Counted from the stretch's first letter, positions 46,501 through 59,984 are shown. The stretch: 64,000 bases of DNA from Panulirus ornatus (GCF_036320965.1 NC_092241.1:26384797-26448796), one strand, 5' to 3'. Made by a program: numbers and translations. The notes: generated from the sequence alone by a model not told the origin.

Positions 46501-49497
46501 TCAACCCCTGTATACCACATGGCTCCAATTCACTCTATTCCTTGCCCTCCTTTCACCCTCCTGCATGTTCAGGCCCCGATCACACAAAATCTTTTTCACT
46601 CCATCTTTCCACCTCCAATTTGGTCTCCCTCTTCTCCTCGTTCCCTCCACCTCCGACACATATATCCTCTTGGTCAATCTTTCCTCACTCATTCTCTCCA
46701 TGTGCCCAAACCATTTCAAAACACCCTCTTCTGCTCTCTCAACCACGCTCTTTTTATTTCCACACATCTCTCTTACCCTTACGTTACTTACTCGATCAAA
46801 CCACCTCACACCACACATTGTCCTCAAACATCTCATTTCCAGCACATCCATCCTCCTGCGCACATCTCTATCCATAGCCCACGCCTCGCAACCATACAAC
46901 ATTGTTGGAACCACTATTCCTTCAAACATACCCATTTTTGCTTTCCGAGATAATGTTCTCGACTTCCACACATTTTTCAAGGCTCCCAAAATTTTCGCCC
47001 CCTCCCCCACCCTATGATCCACTTCCGCTTCCATGGTTCCATCCGCTGCCAGATCCACTCCCAGATATCTAAAACACTTCACTTCCTCCAGTTTTTCTCC
47101 ATTCAAACTCACCTCCCAATTGACTTGACCCTCACCCCTACTGTACCTAATAACCTTGCTCTTATTCCCATTTACTCTTAACTTTCTTCTTCCACACACT
47201 TTACCAAACTCAGTCACCAGCTTCTGCAGTTTCTCACATGAATCAGCCACCAGTGCTGTATCATCAGCGAACAACAACTGACTCACTTCCCAAGCTCTCT
47301 CATCCCCAACAGACTTCATACTTGCCCCTCTTTCCAGGACTCTTGCATTTACCTCCCTAACAACCCCATCCATAAACAAATTAAACAACCATGGAGACAT
47401 CACACACCCCTGCCGCAAACCTACATTCACTGAGAACCAATCACTTTCCTCTCTTCCTACACGTACACATGCCTTACATCCTCGATAAAAACTTTTCACT
47501 GCTTCTAACAACTTGCCTCCCACACCATATATTCTTAATACCTTCCACAGAGCATCTCTATCAACTCTATCATATGCCTTCTCCAGATCCATAAATGCTA
47601 CATACAAATCCATTTGCTTTTCTAAGTATTTCTCACATACATTCTTCAAAGCAAACACTTGATCCACACATCCTCTACCACTTCTGAAACCGCACTGCTC
47701 TTCCCCAATCTGATGCTCTGTACATGCCTTCACCCTCTCAATCAATACCCTCCCATATAATTTACCAGGAATACTCAACAAACTTATACCTCTGTAATTT
47801 GAGCACTCACTCTTATCCCCTTTGCCTTTGTACAATGGCACTATGCACGCATTCCGCCAATCCTCAGGCACCTCACCATGAGTCATACATACATTAAATA
47901 ACCTTACCAACCAGTCAACAATACAGTCACCCCCTTTTTTAATAAATTCCACTGCAATACCATCCAAACCTGCTGCCTTGCCGGCTTTCATCTTCCGCAA
48001 AGCTTTTACTACCTCTTCTCTGTTTACCAAATCATTTTCCCTAACCCTCTCACTTTGCACACCACCTCGACCAAAACACCCTATATCTGCCACTCTGTCA
48101 TCAGACACATTCAACAAACCTTCAAAATACTCATTCCATCTCCTTCTCACATCACCGCTACTTGTTATCACCTCCCCATTTACGCCCTTCACTGAAGTTC
48201 CCATTTGCTCCCTTGTCTTACGCACCCTATTTACCTCCTTCCAGAACATCTTTTTATTCTCCCTAAAATTTACTGATAGTCTCTCACCCCAACTCTCATT
48301 TGCCCTTTTTTTCACCTCTTGCACCTTTCTCTTGACCTCCTGTCTCTTTCTTTTATACTTCTCCCACTCAATTGCATTTTTTCCCTGCAAAAATCGTCCA
48401 AATGCCTCTCTCTTCTCTTTCACTAATACTCTTACTTCTTCATCCCACCACTCACTACCCTTTCTAAACAGCCCACCTCCCACTCTTCTCATGCCACAAG
48501 CATCTTTTGCGCAATCCATCACTGATTCCCTAAATACATCCCATTCCTCCCCCACTCCCCTTACTTCCATTGTTCTCACCTTTTTCCATTCTGTACACAG
48601 TCTCTCCTGGTACTTCCCCACACAGGTCTCCTTCCCAAGCTCACTTACTCTCACCACCTTCTTCACCCCAACATTCACTCCTCTTTTCTGAAAACCCATA
48701 CTAATCTTCACCTTAGCCTCCACAAGATAATGATCAGACATCCCTCCAGTTGCACCTCTCAGCACATTAACATCCAAAAGTCTCTCTTTCGCACGCCTGT
48801 CAATTAACACGTAATCCAATAACGCTTTCTGGCCATCTCTCCTACTTACATAAGTATACTTATGTATATCTCGCTTTTTAAACCAGGTATTCCCAATCAT
48901 CAGTCCTTTTTCAGCACATAAATCTACAAGCTCTTCACCATTTCCATTTACAACACTGAACACCCCATGCATACCCATTATTCCCTCAACTGCCACATTA
49001 CTCACCTTTGCATTCAAATCACCCATCACTATAACCCGGTCTCGTGCATCAAAACCGCTAACACACTCATTCAGCTGCTCCCAAAACACTTGCCTCTCAT
49101 GATCTTTCTTCTCATGCCCAGGTGCATATGCACCAATAATCACCCACCTCTCTCCATCAACTTTCAATTTTACCCATATTAATCGAGAATTTACTTTCTT
49201 ACATTCTATCACATACTCCCACAACTCCTGTTTCAGGAGTATTGCTACTCCTTCCCTTGCTCTTGTCCTCTCACTAACCCCTGACTTCACTCCCCAGACA
49301 TTTCCAAACCACTCTTCCCCTTTACCCTTGAGCTTCGTTTCACTCAGAGCCAAAACATCCAGGTTCCTTTCCTCAAACATACTACCTATCTCTCCTTTTT
49401 TCACATCTTGGTTACATCCACACACATTTAGGCACCCCACTCTGAGCCTTCGAGGAGGATGATCACTCCCCGCGTGACTCCTTCTTCTGTTTCCCAT
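46501..49497 (-). CDS. LINE-A endonuclease/reverse transcriptase polyprotein (998 aa), RTE-like
   Basis: This single ORF would encode the enzyme for target-primed reverse transcription in the nucleus. Residues ~18-265 form an apurinic-type endonuclease, with Asn24 (VGCLNVCG), Glu53 (LSETKLKG), Asp160/Asn162 (VMGDLNAKV), Asp228 (LLDYVLIDRR) and Asp255-His256 (GGMSDHYLVE). Residues ~490-800 form the reverse transcriptase: AGLDGIAVEF, PLYKGKGDKSECSNYRGISL, GFRSGRGCVDQ, AFMDLEKAYDRV (Asp637), GLRQGCVMSPWL and LLFADDTALV (FADD at 743-746). The C-terminal part has HMERMSEERLTKR and a basic RGRPNWRWKDG segment. No RNase H, gag-like ORF1 or zinc knuckle is seen. One ORF and short tails fit the RTE clade, but the clade assignment is tentative. 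All expected catalytic residues are present, so it may be active. At one place it has NGNKSK where other copies have NVNKSK. Confidence 0.9.
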   Translation of the reverse strand: MGNRRRSHAGSDHPPRRLRVGCLNVCGCNQDVKKGEIGSMFEERNLDVLALSETKLKGKGEEWFGNVWGVKSGVSERTRAREGVAILLKQELWEYVIECKKVNSRLIWVKLKVDGERWVIIGAYAPGHEKKDHERQVFWEQLNECVSGFDARDRVIVMGDLNAKVSNVAVEGIMGMHGVFSVVNGNGEELVDLCAEKGLMIGNTWFKKRDIHKYTYVSRRDGQKALLDYVLIDRRAKERLLDVNVLRGATGGMSDHYLVEAKVKISMGFQKRGVNVGVKKVVRVSELGKETCVGKYQERLCTEWKKVRTMEVRGVGEEWDVFRESVMDCAKDACGMRRVGGGLFRKGSEWWDEEVRVLVKEKREAFGRFLQGKNAIEWEKYKRKRQEVKRKVQEVKKRANESWGERLSVNFRENKKMFWKEVNRVRKTREQMGTSVKGVNGEVITSSGDVRRRWNEYFEGLLNVSDDRVADIGCFGRGGVQSERVRENDLVNREEVVKALRKMKAGKAAGLDGIAVEFIKKGGDCIVDWLVRLFNVCMTHGEVPEDWRNACIVPLYKGKGDKSECSNYRGISLLSIPGKLYGRVLIERVKACTEHQIGEEQCGFRSGRGCVDQVFALKNVCEKYLEKQMDLYVAFMDLEKAYDRVDRDALWKVLRIYGVGGKLLEAVKSFYRGCKACVRVGREESDWFSVNVGLRQGCVMSPWLFNLFMDGVVREVNARVLERGASMKSVGDERAWEVSQLLFADDTALVADSCEKLQKLVTEFGKVCGRRKLRVNGNKSKVIRYSRGEGQVNWEVSLNGEKLEEVKCFRYLGVDLAADGTMEAEVDHRVGEGAKILGALKNVWKSRTLSRKAKMGMFEGIVVPTMLYGCEAWAMDRDVRRRMDVLEMRCLRTMCGVRWFDRVSNVRVREMCGNKKSVVERAEEGVLKWFGHMERMSEERLTKRIYVSEVEGTRRRGRPNWRWKDGVKKILCDRGLNMQEGERRARNRVNWSHVVYRG

Positions 49498-49524
49498 TTT
49501 AGAAAGTTAATACAAAGTTAATAT

Positions 49525-49540
49525 GTGTGTTAATACACAC

Positions 49541-49591
<51 letters not shown>

Positions 49592-49600
49592 TGTGTATAA
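49525..49600 (+). repeat. (AT)n(GT)n compound microsatellite between the two LINEs
   Basis: TATATA then GTGTGT, lying between the 5' ends of head-to-head LINE-A and LINE-B copies. Confidence 0.9.
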
Positions 49601-51228
<1,628 letters not shown>

Positions 51229-51641
51229 ATTCATGTGAGAAACTGCAGAAGCTGGTGACTGAGTTTGGTAAAGTGTGTGAAAGAAGAAAGTTAAGAGTAA
51301 ATGTGAATAAGAGCAAGGTTATTAGGTACAGTAGGGTTGAGGGTCAAGTCAATTGGGAGGTGAGTGTGAATGGAGAAAAACTGGAGGAAGTGAAGTGTTT
51401 TAGATATCTGGGAGTGGATCTGGCAGCGGATGGAAACTTGGAAGCGGAAGTCGATCATAGGGTGGGGGAGGGGGCGAAAATTCTGGGAGCCTTGAAGAAT
51501 GTGTGGAAGTCGAGAACATTATCTCGGAAAGCAAAAATGGGTATGTTTGAAGGAATAGTGGTTCCAACAATGTTGTATGGTTGCGAGGCGTGGACTATGG
51601 ATAGAGTTGTGCGCAGGAGGATGGATGTGCTGGAAATGAGA
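51229..51641 (+). mobile_element. LINE-A copy 4, fragment truncated at both ends
   Basis: It runs from ATTCATGTGAGAAACTGCAG to GTGCTGGAAATGAG, about residues 751-885 of LINE-A, open throughout. It stops abruptly at satellite block II with no 3' UTR or tail. It shares the change CERRKL (others CGRRKL) with the copy at 55.7 kb, suggesting common descent of the two fragments that bracket the satellite. Confidence 0.85.
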
Positions 51642-54600
51642 ATACTTTGAAATTCATTTTGAAGTTGATTTCATTTAGCACCTTAATATAATGTCGTAAA
51701 GACGACCAAATGAGATTTCAACTCAAGATTCTCATTCACCATGAAAAATACCAATTTTAATGAGATTTTAAAACTATTCAGCATGAAAAATACCAATTAT
51801 AATGAGATTTTAAAACAACTATATTTTTCTGTGAAAAAACAAAAAAGTGCAAGTAATTGTTCGGGGATATTTTTCAGCTCGAACAAATACTTTTTTAAAA
51901 ATTCAAGCATAACATATTGAATCACTTCAATACTTGAAATAATCAAGGGAAATATATCATAATGATCTTGGTTATAGATACATACTGAGAAAATATGATG
52001 CGAATAAAAAGAAAATATGTTGAATTTGATTTCATTTAATGGCTTAATTAAAAGTCATAAAGACAACCATACGACATTTTACCTCTACATTTGTATTCAG
52101 CATTAAAAATACTCAATATAATGAAGTTTTAAAGAAAATCTATTTTTCTGAAAAAAATAAAAATTGCAGGTAATAGTTCAGGGTACTTTTTAGCTGAAAA
52201 AACTTTTTGTTTCAAAACTAAAAGAAAACCTATTGAAACATTTCTATAACTGAAGTAATCATGGGAAATATACCATAATGCTCTCCATTACCGAAACATA
52301 CCCAGTAAATACGATGGAAACAATCAGACAATACTTTGAAATTCATTTTGAAATTGACTTCATTTAGCACCTTAAGATAATGTCGTAAAGACGACCAAAT
52401 GAGATTTCAACTCAAGATCCGTGTTCAGCATGAAAAATACCAATTATAATGAGATTTTAAAACTATATTTTTTTGTGAAAAAACAAAAAAGTGCAAGTAA
52501 TTGTTCGGGGATATTTTTCAGCTCGAACAAATTCTTCTTTAAAAATTGAAGCATAACATATTGAACCACTTCAATACTTGAAATAATCAAGGGAAATATA
52601 TCATAATGATCTTGGTTATAGATGTATACTGAGGAAATATGATGCGAATGAACAGAAAATATCTTGAATTTGATTTCATTTAACAGCTTAATTAAAAGTC
52701 GTAAGGACGACCAAACGACATTTTACCTCTATATTTGTATTCACCATTAAAAATGCTCAATATAATGAGGTTTTAAAGAAAATCCATTTTTCTGAAAAAA
52801 ATAAGAAAAATTGCAGGTAATAGTTCAGGGTATTTTTTAGCTGAAAAAACTTTTTGTTTCAAAACTAAAAGAAAACCTATTGAAACACTTCTATACTTGA
52901 AGTAATCATGGGAAATATACCATAATGCTTTAAATTACCGATACATGCCCTTTAAATATGATGGAAACAATCAGATACAACTCTGAAATTGACATCATTT
53001 AGCACCTTAATCTAAAGTCATAAATACGACCAAACGATATTTCAACTCCAGATTCGTGTTCAGCATGAAAAATAACAATTATAATGAGATTTTAAAACAA
53101 CTATATTTTTCCGTGAAAAAACAAAAAAGTGCAAGTAATTGTTCGGGGATATTTTTCAGCTCGAACAAATTATTCTTTAAAAATTGAAGCATAACATATT
53201 GAACCACTTCAATACTTGAAATAATCAAGGGAAATATATCATAATGATTTTGGTTATAGATATATACTGAGAAAATATGATGCGAATAAACAGAAATTAT
53301 CTTGAATTTGATTTCACTTAACAGCTTAATTAAAAGTTGTAAGGAGTACCAAACGGCATTTTACCTCTATATTTGTATTCAGCATTGAAAATACTCAATA
53401 TAATGAGGTTTTAAAGAAAATCTATTTTTCTGAAAAAAATAAGAAAATTGCAGGGTATTTTTTAGCTGAAAAAACTTTTTGTTTCAAAACTAAAAGAAAA
53501 CCTATTGAAACACTTCTATACTTGAAGTAATCATGGGAAATATACCATAATGCTTTCAATTACCGACACATGCCCTTTAAATACGATGGAAACAATCAGA
53601 GAATACTCTGAAATTGACTTCATTTAGCACCTTCATCTACAGTCGTAAATACTACCAAACAATATTTCAACTTCGGATTCGTGTTCAGCAAGAAAAACAC
53701 CAATCATAATGAGATTTTAGAACAACTATATTTTTCTGTGAAAAACTAAAAATTGCGAGTAATTATTCAGGGATATTTTTCAGCTCAAAAAAATTGTTCT
53801 TTCTAAATTGAAGCATAACATATTCAAATACTTCATTAATTCAAATAATCAAGGGAAATACATCATAATGATCTTAATTGCAGATACATACTGAGAAAAA
53901 ATGATGCAGATGAATAGAAAATATCTTGAAATTGATTTCATTTAACAGCTTAATTAAAAGTCATAAGGACGACCAAACGACATTTTACCTCTAGGTTTGT
54001 ATTCAGCATTGAAAATACTCAATATAATGAGGTTTTAAAGAAAATGTAATTTTCTGAAAAAAATAAGAAAAATTGCAGGTAATAGTTCAGGGTATTTTTA
54101 AGCTGAAAAAACTTTTTGTTTCAAAACTAAAAGAAAACCTATTGAAACACTTCTATACTTGAAGTAATCATGGGAAATATACCATAATGCTTTCAATTAC
54201 CGACACATGCCCTTTAAATACGATGGAAACAATCAGAGAATACTCTCAAATTGACTTCACTTAGCACCTTAATCTAAAGTCGTAAATACGACCAAACGAT
54301 ATTTCAACTCCAGATTCGTGTTCAGCATGAAAAATACCAATTATAATGAGATTTTAAAACAACTATAATTTTCTATGAAAAACAAAAAAGTGCAAGTAGT
54401 TACTAAGGGATATTTTTCAGCTCAAAAAAATTCTTCTCTCAAATTTGAAGCATAACATATTCAAACACTTCATTACTTGAAATAATCAAGGGAAATATAT
54501 CATAATGACCTTAATAGCAGATACATACTGAGAAAATATGATGCGAATGAACAGAAAATATCTTAAAATTGATTTCATTTAACAGCTTAATTAAAGTCAT

Positions 54601-55698
54601 AAGGACAACCAAACGACATTTTACCTCTATATTTGTATTCAGCATTAAAAATGCTGAATGTAATGAGGTTTTAAAGAAAATCTATTTTTCTTAAAAAAAT
54701 AAGAAAAATTGCAGTTAATAGTTCAGGGTATTTTTTAGCTGAAAAAACTTTTTGTTTGAAAACTAAAAGAAAACCTATTGAAATACTTCTATACTTGAAG
54801 TAATCATGGGAAATATACCATAATGCTCTCAATTACCGATACATGCCCAGTAAATATGATGGAAACAATCAGAGATATCTTTGAAATTCATTTTGAAATT
54901 GACTTCATTTAGCACCTCAATAGAATGTCGTGAAGACGACCAAATGAGATTTCAACTCAAGATTCATGTTCAGCAAGAAAAATACCAATTATAATGAGAT
55001 TTTGAAACAACTATATTTTTCTGTGAAAAAACAAAAAAAGTGCAAGTAATTGTTCGGGGATATTTTTCAGCTCAAACAAATTCTTCTTTAAAAATTAAAG
55101 CATAATATACTGAACCACTTCAATATTTGAAATAATCAAGGAAAATATATCATAATGATCTTGGTTATAGATATATACTGAGAAAATATGATGCGCATCA
55201 ACAGAAAATATCATGAAATTGATATCATTTAACAGCTTAATTAAAAGTCGTAAGGATGACCAAACGATATTTTACCTCTATATTTGTATTCAGCATTGAA
55301 AATACTCAATATAATGAGGTTTTAAAGAAAATCTATTTTTCTGAAAAAAATAAGAAAAATTGCAGGGTATTTTTAAGCTGAAAAAACTTTTTGTTTCAAA
55401 ACTAAAAGAAAACCCATTGAAACACTTCTATACTTGAAGTAATCATGGGAAATATACTATAATGCTCTCAATTACCGATACATGCCCTTTAAATACGATG
55501 GAAACAATCAGAGAATACTCTGAAATTGACTTTATTTAGCACCTTAATCAAAAGTCGTAAATACGACCAAACGATATTTCAACTCCAGATTCATGTTCAG
55601 CATGAAAAATACCAATTCTAAAGAGATTTTAAAACAACTATATTTTTCTGTGAAAAACTAAAAAGTGCGAGTAATTATTCAGGGATATTTTTCAGCTC
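51641..55698 (+). repeat. Satellite block II: ~633-bp dimers (about 6.3 copies)
   Basis: Two related monomers alternate. Type A (GTTCAGCATGAAAAATACC then ATAATGAGATTTTAAAACAA) has landmarks near 51729, 52418, 53051, 53676, 54314, 54960 and 55589. Type B (TTTGTATTCAGCATTAAAAA then ATAATGAGGTTTTAAAGAAA) has them near 52090, 52731, 53371, 53994, 54632 and 55285. Spacing within each type is 623-653 bp, and A to B is about 305-330 bp. The first A unit has a ~57-bp internal duplication. Copies are much more alike than in block I, so this array was homogenised more recently. No coding capacity. Confidence 0.9.
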
Positions 55699-55726
55699 AC
55701 ATGAATCAGCTTGGGAAGCGAGTCAG

Positions 55727-56499
55727 TTGTTGTTCGCTGATGATACAGCGCTGGTGGCTGATTCATGTGAGAAACTGCAGAAGCTGGTGACTGAGTTTGG
55801 TAAAGTGTGTGAAAGAAGAAAGTTAAGAGTAAATGTGAATAAGAGCAAGGTTATTAGGTACAGTAGGGTTGAGGGTCAAGTCAATTGGGAGGTGAGTTTG
55901 AATGGAGAAAAACTGGAGGAAGTGAAGTGTTTTAGATATCTGGGAGTGGATCTGGCAGCGGATGGAACCATGGAAGCGGAAGTGGATCATAGGGTGGAGG
56001 AGGGGGCGAAAATTCTGGGAGCCTTGAAGAATGTGTGGAAGTCGAGAACATTATCTCGGAAAGCAAAAATGGGTATGTTTGAAGGAATAGTGGTTCCAAC
56101 AATGTTGTATGGTTGCGAGGCGTGGGCTATGGATAGAGTTGTGCGCAGGAGGATGGATGTGCTGGAAATGAGATGTTTGAGGACAATGTGTGGTGTGAGG
56201 TGGTTTGATCGAGTAAGTAACGTAAGGGTAAGAGAGATGTGTGGAAATAAAAAGAGCGTGGTTGAGAGAGCAGAAGAGGGTGTTTTGAAATGGTTTGGTC
56301 ACATGGAGAGAATGAGTGAGGAAAGATTGACCTAGAGGATATATGTGTCGGAGGTGGAGGGAACGAGGAGAAGAGGGAGACCAAATTGGAGGTGGAAAGA
56401 TGGAGTGAAAAAGATTTTGTGTGATCGGGGCCTGAACATGCAGGAGGGTGAAAGGAGGGCAAGGAATAGAGTGAATTGGAGCGATGTGGTATACCGGGG
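55727..56499 (+). pseudogene. LINE-A reverse transcriptase C-terminal part, stopped by a nonsense codon
   Basis: The frame opens at LLFADDTALVADS and matches LINE-A to the C-terminus, but the Lys codon in ERLTKRIYV is TAG at 56333-56335. Beyond that the same frame continues with RIYVSEVEGTRRRGRPN to a normal stop near 56503. One point mutation thus separates it from the parental reading. It also has CERRKL and HRVEEGAK variants. It lacks the endonuclease and most of the palm domain. Confidence 0.85.
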
Positions 56500-56649
56500 T
56501 TGACGTGCTGTCAGTGGATTGAATCAAGGCATGTGAAGCGTCTGGGGTAAACCATGGAAAGCTGTGTAGGTATGTATATTTGCGTGTGTGGACGTATGTA
56601 TATACATGTGTATGGGGGTGGGTTGGGCCATTTCTTTCGTCTGTTTCCT

Positions 56650-56690
56650 TGCGCTACCTCGCAAACGCGGGAGACAGCGACAAAGCAAAA
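56650..56690 (+). other. LINE 3'-terminal hairpin of copy 5
   Basis: CGCTA-CCTCGC-AAAC-GCGGG then AGACAGCGACAAAGCAAA; followed by A-rich DNA and (AT)n. Confidence 0.8.
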
Positions 56691-56695
56691 AGAAA

Positions 56696-56697
<2 letters not shown>

Positions 56698-56770
<73 letters not shown>
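56698..56770 (+). repeat. (AT)n tract after LINE-A copy 5
   Basis: A pure TA tract. Confidence 0.95.
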
Positions 56771-56772
<2 letters not shown>

Positions 56773-58512
56773 TTTTTTCATAGACAAGTTTCTTCTGATT
56801 GCGTTATAATATTACTGTCGCAACAATGAAAGTTTTTGTGATTATGAATCTAATATCTCGAGACACTTCAGTGTAACTGTTCTTCAGGGGAAATAGATGC
56901 ATTCTGTTCCGCATCGTAGGTCGAGATATCTTTTGAGTTCGTATAAATGTGAAATCTAACAGTTGCAGATTTTTCACTAACATTTCCAAGGACTCACATA
57001 AATATCTTATGACGGGATTGTATCACAAGCATGTCGAATCCGTCTGGTTATACCCCCAAGTTTCCTCCTTCACAGGTCTATGACTTGTAGAAAATAGTTT
57101 CCCAATCAATTCCGACACCGACTTCATGTCCTGCCACGTTCAACATCTTTTCAGGATACACTGACATAGTCAACTTTTTTCTCTTTGCAGAGCCTCGTGT
57201 TAATTTTCATGCCTTATCGTTCAAATCTGGATAAGAAATATTATCCTCTGTGACTTCCACCTTGTCTTTTCCTATTACGTTGCCTCGTTGCTACGTTGTT
57301 CTCTAAGGATAAATCATATTTCTGTAACTGTAGTTTTGATATCTCGTCAGTTAGTGTCAGGTACAGGGACGGTAATGCTGTTATACGAACACAACGATTG
57401 GGGTTATGGAGAGCAGCTTTTATCATAGTTTAGTGACTAGGCTTTATCCCTCTGTGGCTGTTTCCTTCCCCATTCCAATTTATGACGTCATCCAGTGAGT
57501 GTCTCTTTATCTACATCACTTCTCTTTTCCATCGCCTCCCGTCTTCTTCCTTATTGATCCCTTCAGGATCTGCCTCTTGTTGTCTTTCTAGACATTATTC
57601 ATTGATATTGCTATCTCTTCCTTGTCTTCGTCACTCTTCACATTCAATGCTTCCTTCCTTCACATACTCCTGCTACATAATCGAAGCATTTTCGCATCTG
57701 CATCCAAATTCATCCACTTTATCATCTTCCTCTGCCACCTCAATCTTACTTATCCCTCATATTGATATTCATATGTCCATCCCACATCAATTTTCTTTTA
57801 ACAATGCATCACTGGTTTTCATTTTTTTTCCAGTCTCTGCATATCTTTATGTTTCCCACATCTTTATTTTCCCTTTTCGCTGCCTGTTTCTCTCTTATTG
57901 TTGAATCATTACTTCTTTTCTCTGTTGCCATTCCCTCCTCCCATGCACTGTCTAATCTTCGTTCTTCGTAAACGCCACTCCACACCTATTCTTAATTTAC
58001 CTTTACATCTTGTTCCAACCATTTATCAGTTTTCTTTTTACGTTGGATCCCCTTCTTCAAGTGTTAATGTGTTGCTCTTACCTGGAAGGATGGTATTCTT
58101 GATTTTTTTGATAGATATGCAACATTTCCTCGCAGCCCATGCTTCTCCTCTTATCTAATCATCTTCAATCTCTGAATCTTTTTCTTCAAAGAGTTTATCT
58201 CTAGGTGAGGAATTTAGCTTCATTACTCCTCTTTGTATGCGTTCTAGTTTTTCTTCGTCTTAAAGTTTGGCAGCTGGGAGTGTACAGCTTAGTCTAAGTC
58301 CATGTTACCTTTAGCGCGGTCTACCATGTCGAGTAACGACAACAAACCCCTCCAGCATGTGACTGATGCACACCCGGAAGTTGTGGTGTCTTACCTGCGG
58401 TCCGTCTTGTGTTGTGGTGTGTAGGTTTTGTGGCCACGAAAAACAATGTTGGGTAAGGGCGGTGACTGAGACAGGCCTTATAGGAGAAAAAAGGAATGAA
58501 GGAATGGAAAAA

Positions 58513-58514
<2 letters not shown>
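56771..58514. other. Unassigned DNA
   Basis: No gene recognised. The plus strand is pyrimidine-rich at 57480-58250, which explains Ser/Phe/Leu-rich frames of up to 140 codons there. Confidence 0.5.

Positions 58515-58592
<78 letters not shown>
58515..58592 (+). repeat. (GA)n microsatellite, ~78 bp
   Basis: Pure GA dinucleotides. Confidence 0.95.
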
Positions 58593-58594
<2 letters not shown>

Positions 58595-59660
58595 CAATCT
58601 ATAGATACGGGCGGATATAACATTCCATCGTCATATCATAAGCCACTATTTTGAGATAAATGTTATCGTTTCTACAGGAAACAATGTCGATATTAAGCTC
58701 GAATCGGCCTGCGTCTTGTCTTGGATAATCACATTGCAAAAACGTTGATGTCAAGTCTGACGGGCGAGCGCTATCATGTTGCTGTGTGATATTCTTTACA
58801 CCACGACACCAGTTATGCCACACCACCCGGCCTCACGGCACTGTACCAGCTGACCTAACAGTAATAGCTAAACTCACTCCTTCAGCCAACTTCACAGAAG
58901 CAGCCGACTTCGTAGTAGTCACAACAATAACTTGGCTTACATCACTAGATAGCCGAGCAGAGAATTCTGTGGAGGGACTCAGCAGAGAGCGACAGAACAG
59001 GACACTGCCAAACACAAATGACCCACACAACTCGGGTCCAAAGAGCTCACGAAATTTGGTAGAATACTCACTCATCAGCTAATAAAATTGTATCCCATAC
59101 TGTGTTTAAAGTACAATCTGCATCTGTGTACATTTGTTTGTGATTCATGTGCCAACCTCATCCACGGGTATTTTTGTTCGTGTTTTACTAACAGCTCAAG
59201 AAATTCATGTCTGCACAGAAGCAACCATGTCGTAGTTATCGAGAATCGAAGAAGTCACCGCACGTTACCATCATGAGAATCCTCAGACCACATGTAAGTA
59301 AAGCGTTTCTTCAAGAGATTCAAGTCATTACGAAGATCCATTTTGCTGCTTGGCTTTGGGAAGGATGGCTGGTAAGGAATCAGTCCTTGGACATTCTGGT
59401 TACGCTGCTAGTCACTAACCTCGGGGAATTTTCTGGCATGATTTTTAGAGATAGGAGTCCATAGACATGATCTCATCTTCGTCACCAATAATGGGGGCTG
59501 GGAGAAGGAACACAAGCCAGATGCCTTTTTATGTGCTGGTCACATTTCCTGTCACTTAGCTACGGGGTGGCTAACCACGATGTCTTGATGCATGCTATTT
59601 ACATCAACCTTTACTGGTCGCAGCAACTGCCCTTGGTGGGGAAAGGAATGCTAACAAGTT
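58593..59660. other. Unassigned DNA, possible decayed coding sequence
   Basis: Minus-strand frames (59075-58833, 58826-58599) and a plus-strand frame (58786-59082) overlap. None matches a family I can defend. Confidence 0.4.
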
Positions 59661-59724
59661 CTTATTGGTGCTAGTACGCTACCTGGCACGAGCTGAAAGG
59701 AGAGTCTTGGCTTCGGGGCAGGGA

Positions 59725-59875
59725 GGGACGAAAGGCTAAGGATCCTTGCCTACACTGATCACACCGCCCGTTACTACCTGCGGGGAGTGTCCTTGCCCGA
59801 GGGAGGATGTCAAACCAGGTGTCCTTGGCTGCGCTGGTCACGCCATCCGTCACTGTCTCCACGGACTGCTCTGTC
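59725..59875 (+). repeat. ~75-bp imperfect tandem duplication
   Basis: GTCCTTGGCTGCGCTGGTCA (about 59819) repeats GATCCTTGCCTACACTGATC (about 59740). Both are followed by CRCCRYCCGTYACT and a GGGG/CACGG block. Confidence 0.6.
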
Positions 59876-59984
59876 CGGGTGAATACGGCAGGTGAGGAAG
59901 TCCCCCGAATACCAGAGGCAGGAAGTCACTTAGTCGTGAGAACTCGCGGGAGAGCATGATGCTCCAGGTCACCAACAACTCACC

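Larger units (their letters stand above)
46290..49520 (-). mobile_element. LINE-A copy 3, essentially full length with an intact ORF
   Basis: The minus strand starts about 20 bases before the start codon (TTGTATTAACTTTCTAAA), carries a single complete ORF, a ~190-bp 3' UTR, the terminal hairpin and a ~20-base poly(A) (T-run at about 46291-46311). Most of the 5' UTR seen at 4036-4160 is missing, so it is slightly 5'-truncated. I found no clear target-site duplication. It is the only copy here with an unbroken coding region. Confidence 0.9.
55699..56697 (+). mobile_element. LINE-A copy 5, 5'-truncated, with a 5' foldback
   Basis: LINE sequence begins at about 55710 (GCTTGGGAAGCGAGTCAG) and runs to the end of the 3' UTR and terminal hairpin, then A-rich DNA and (AT)n. 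The bases just before it (CACATGAATCAGC, about 55698-55711) are the reverse complement of GCTGATTCATGTG at 55757-55769 within the same element. The foldback probably arose when synthesis ended. Confidence 0.85.

Noticed and set aside
46565..48691. Several long plus-strand open frames opposite the LINE-A ORF (up to 237 codons)
   Set aside because: They are antisense shadows of the intact minus-strand ORF. The same shadows recur opposite every LINE-A copy (2543-2995, 16742-17417, 56051-56527).
57482..57904. 140-codon Ser/Leu/Phe-rich frame
   Set aside because: The plus strand is a long pyrimidine-rich stretch, which biases codons this way. The 26859-27369 frames are the same.
58599..59075. Minus-strand peptide (SLAITVRSAGTV) faintly recalling the first NPA loop region of an aquaporin
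   Set aside because: No NPA motif, the frame is broken right after, and the similarity covers about a dozen residues. Too weak to call.
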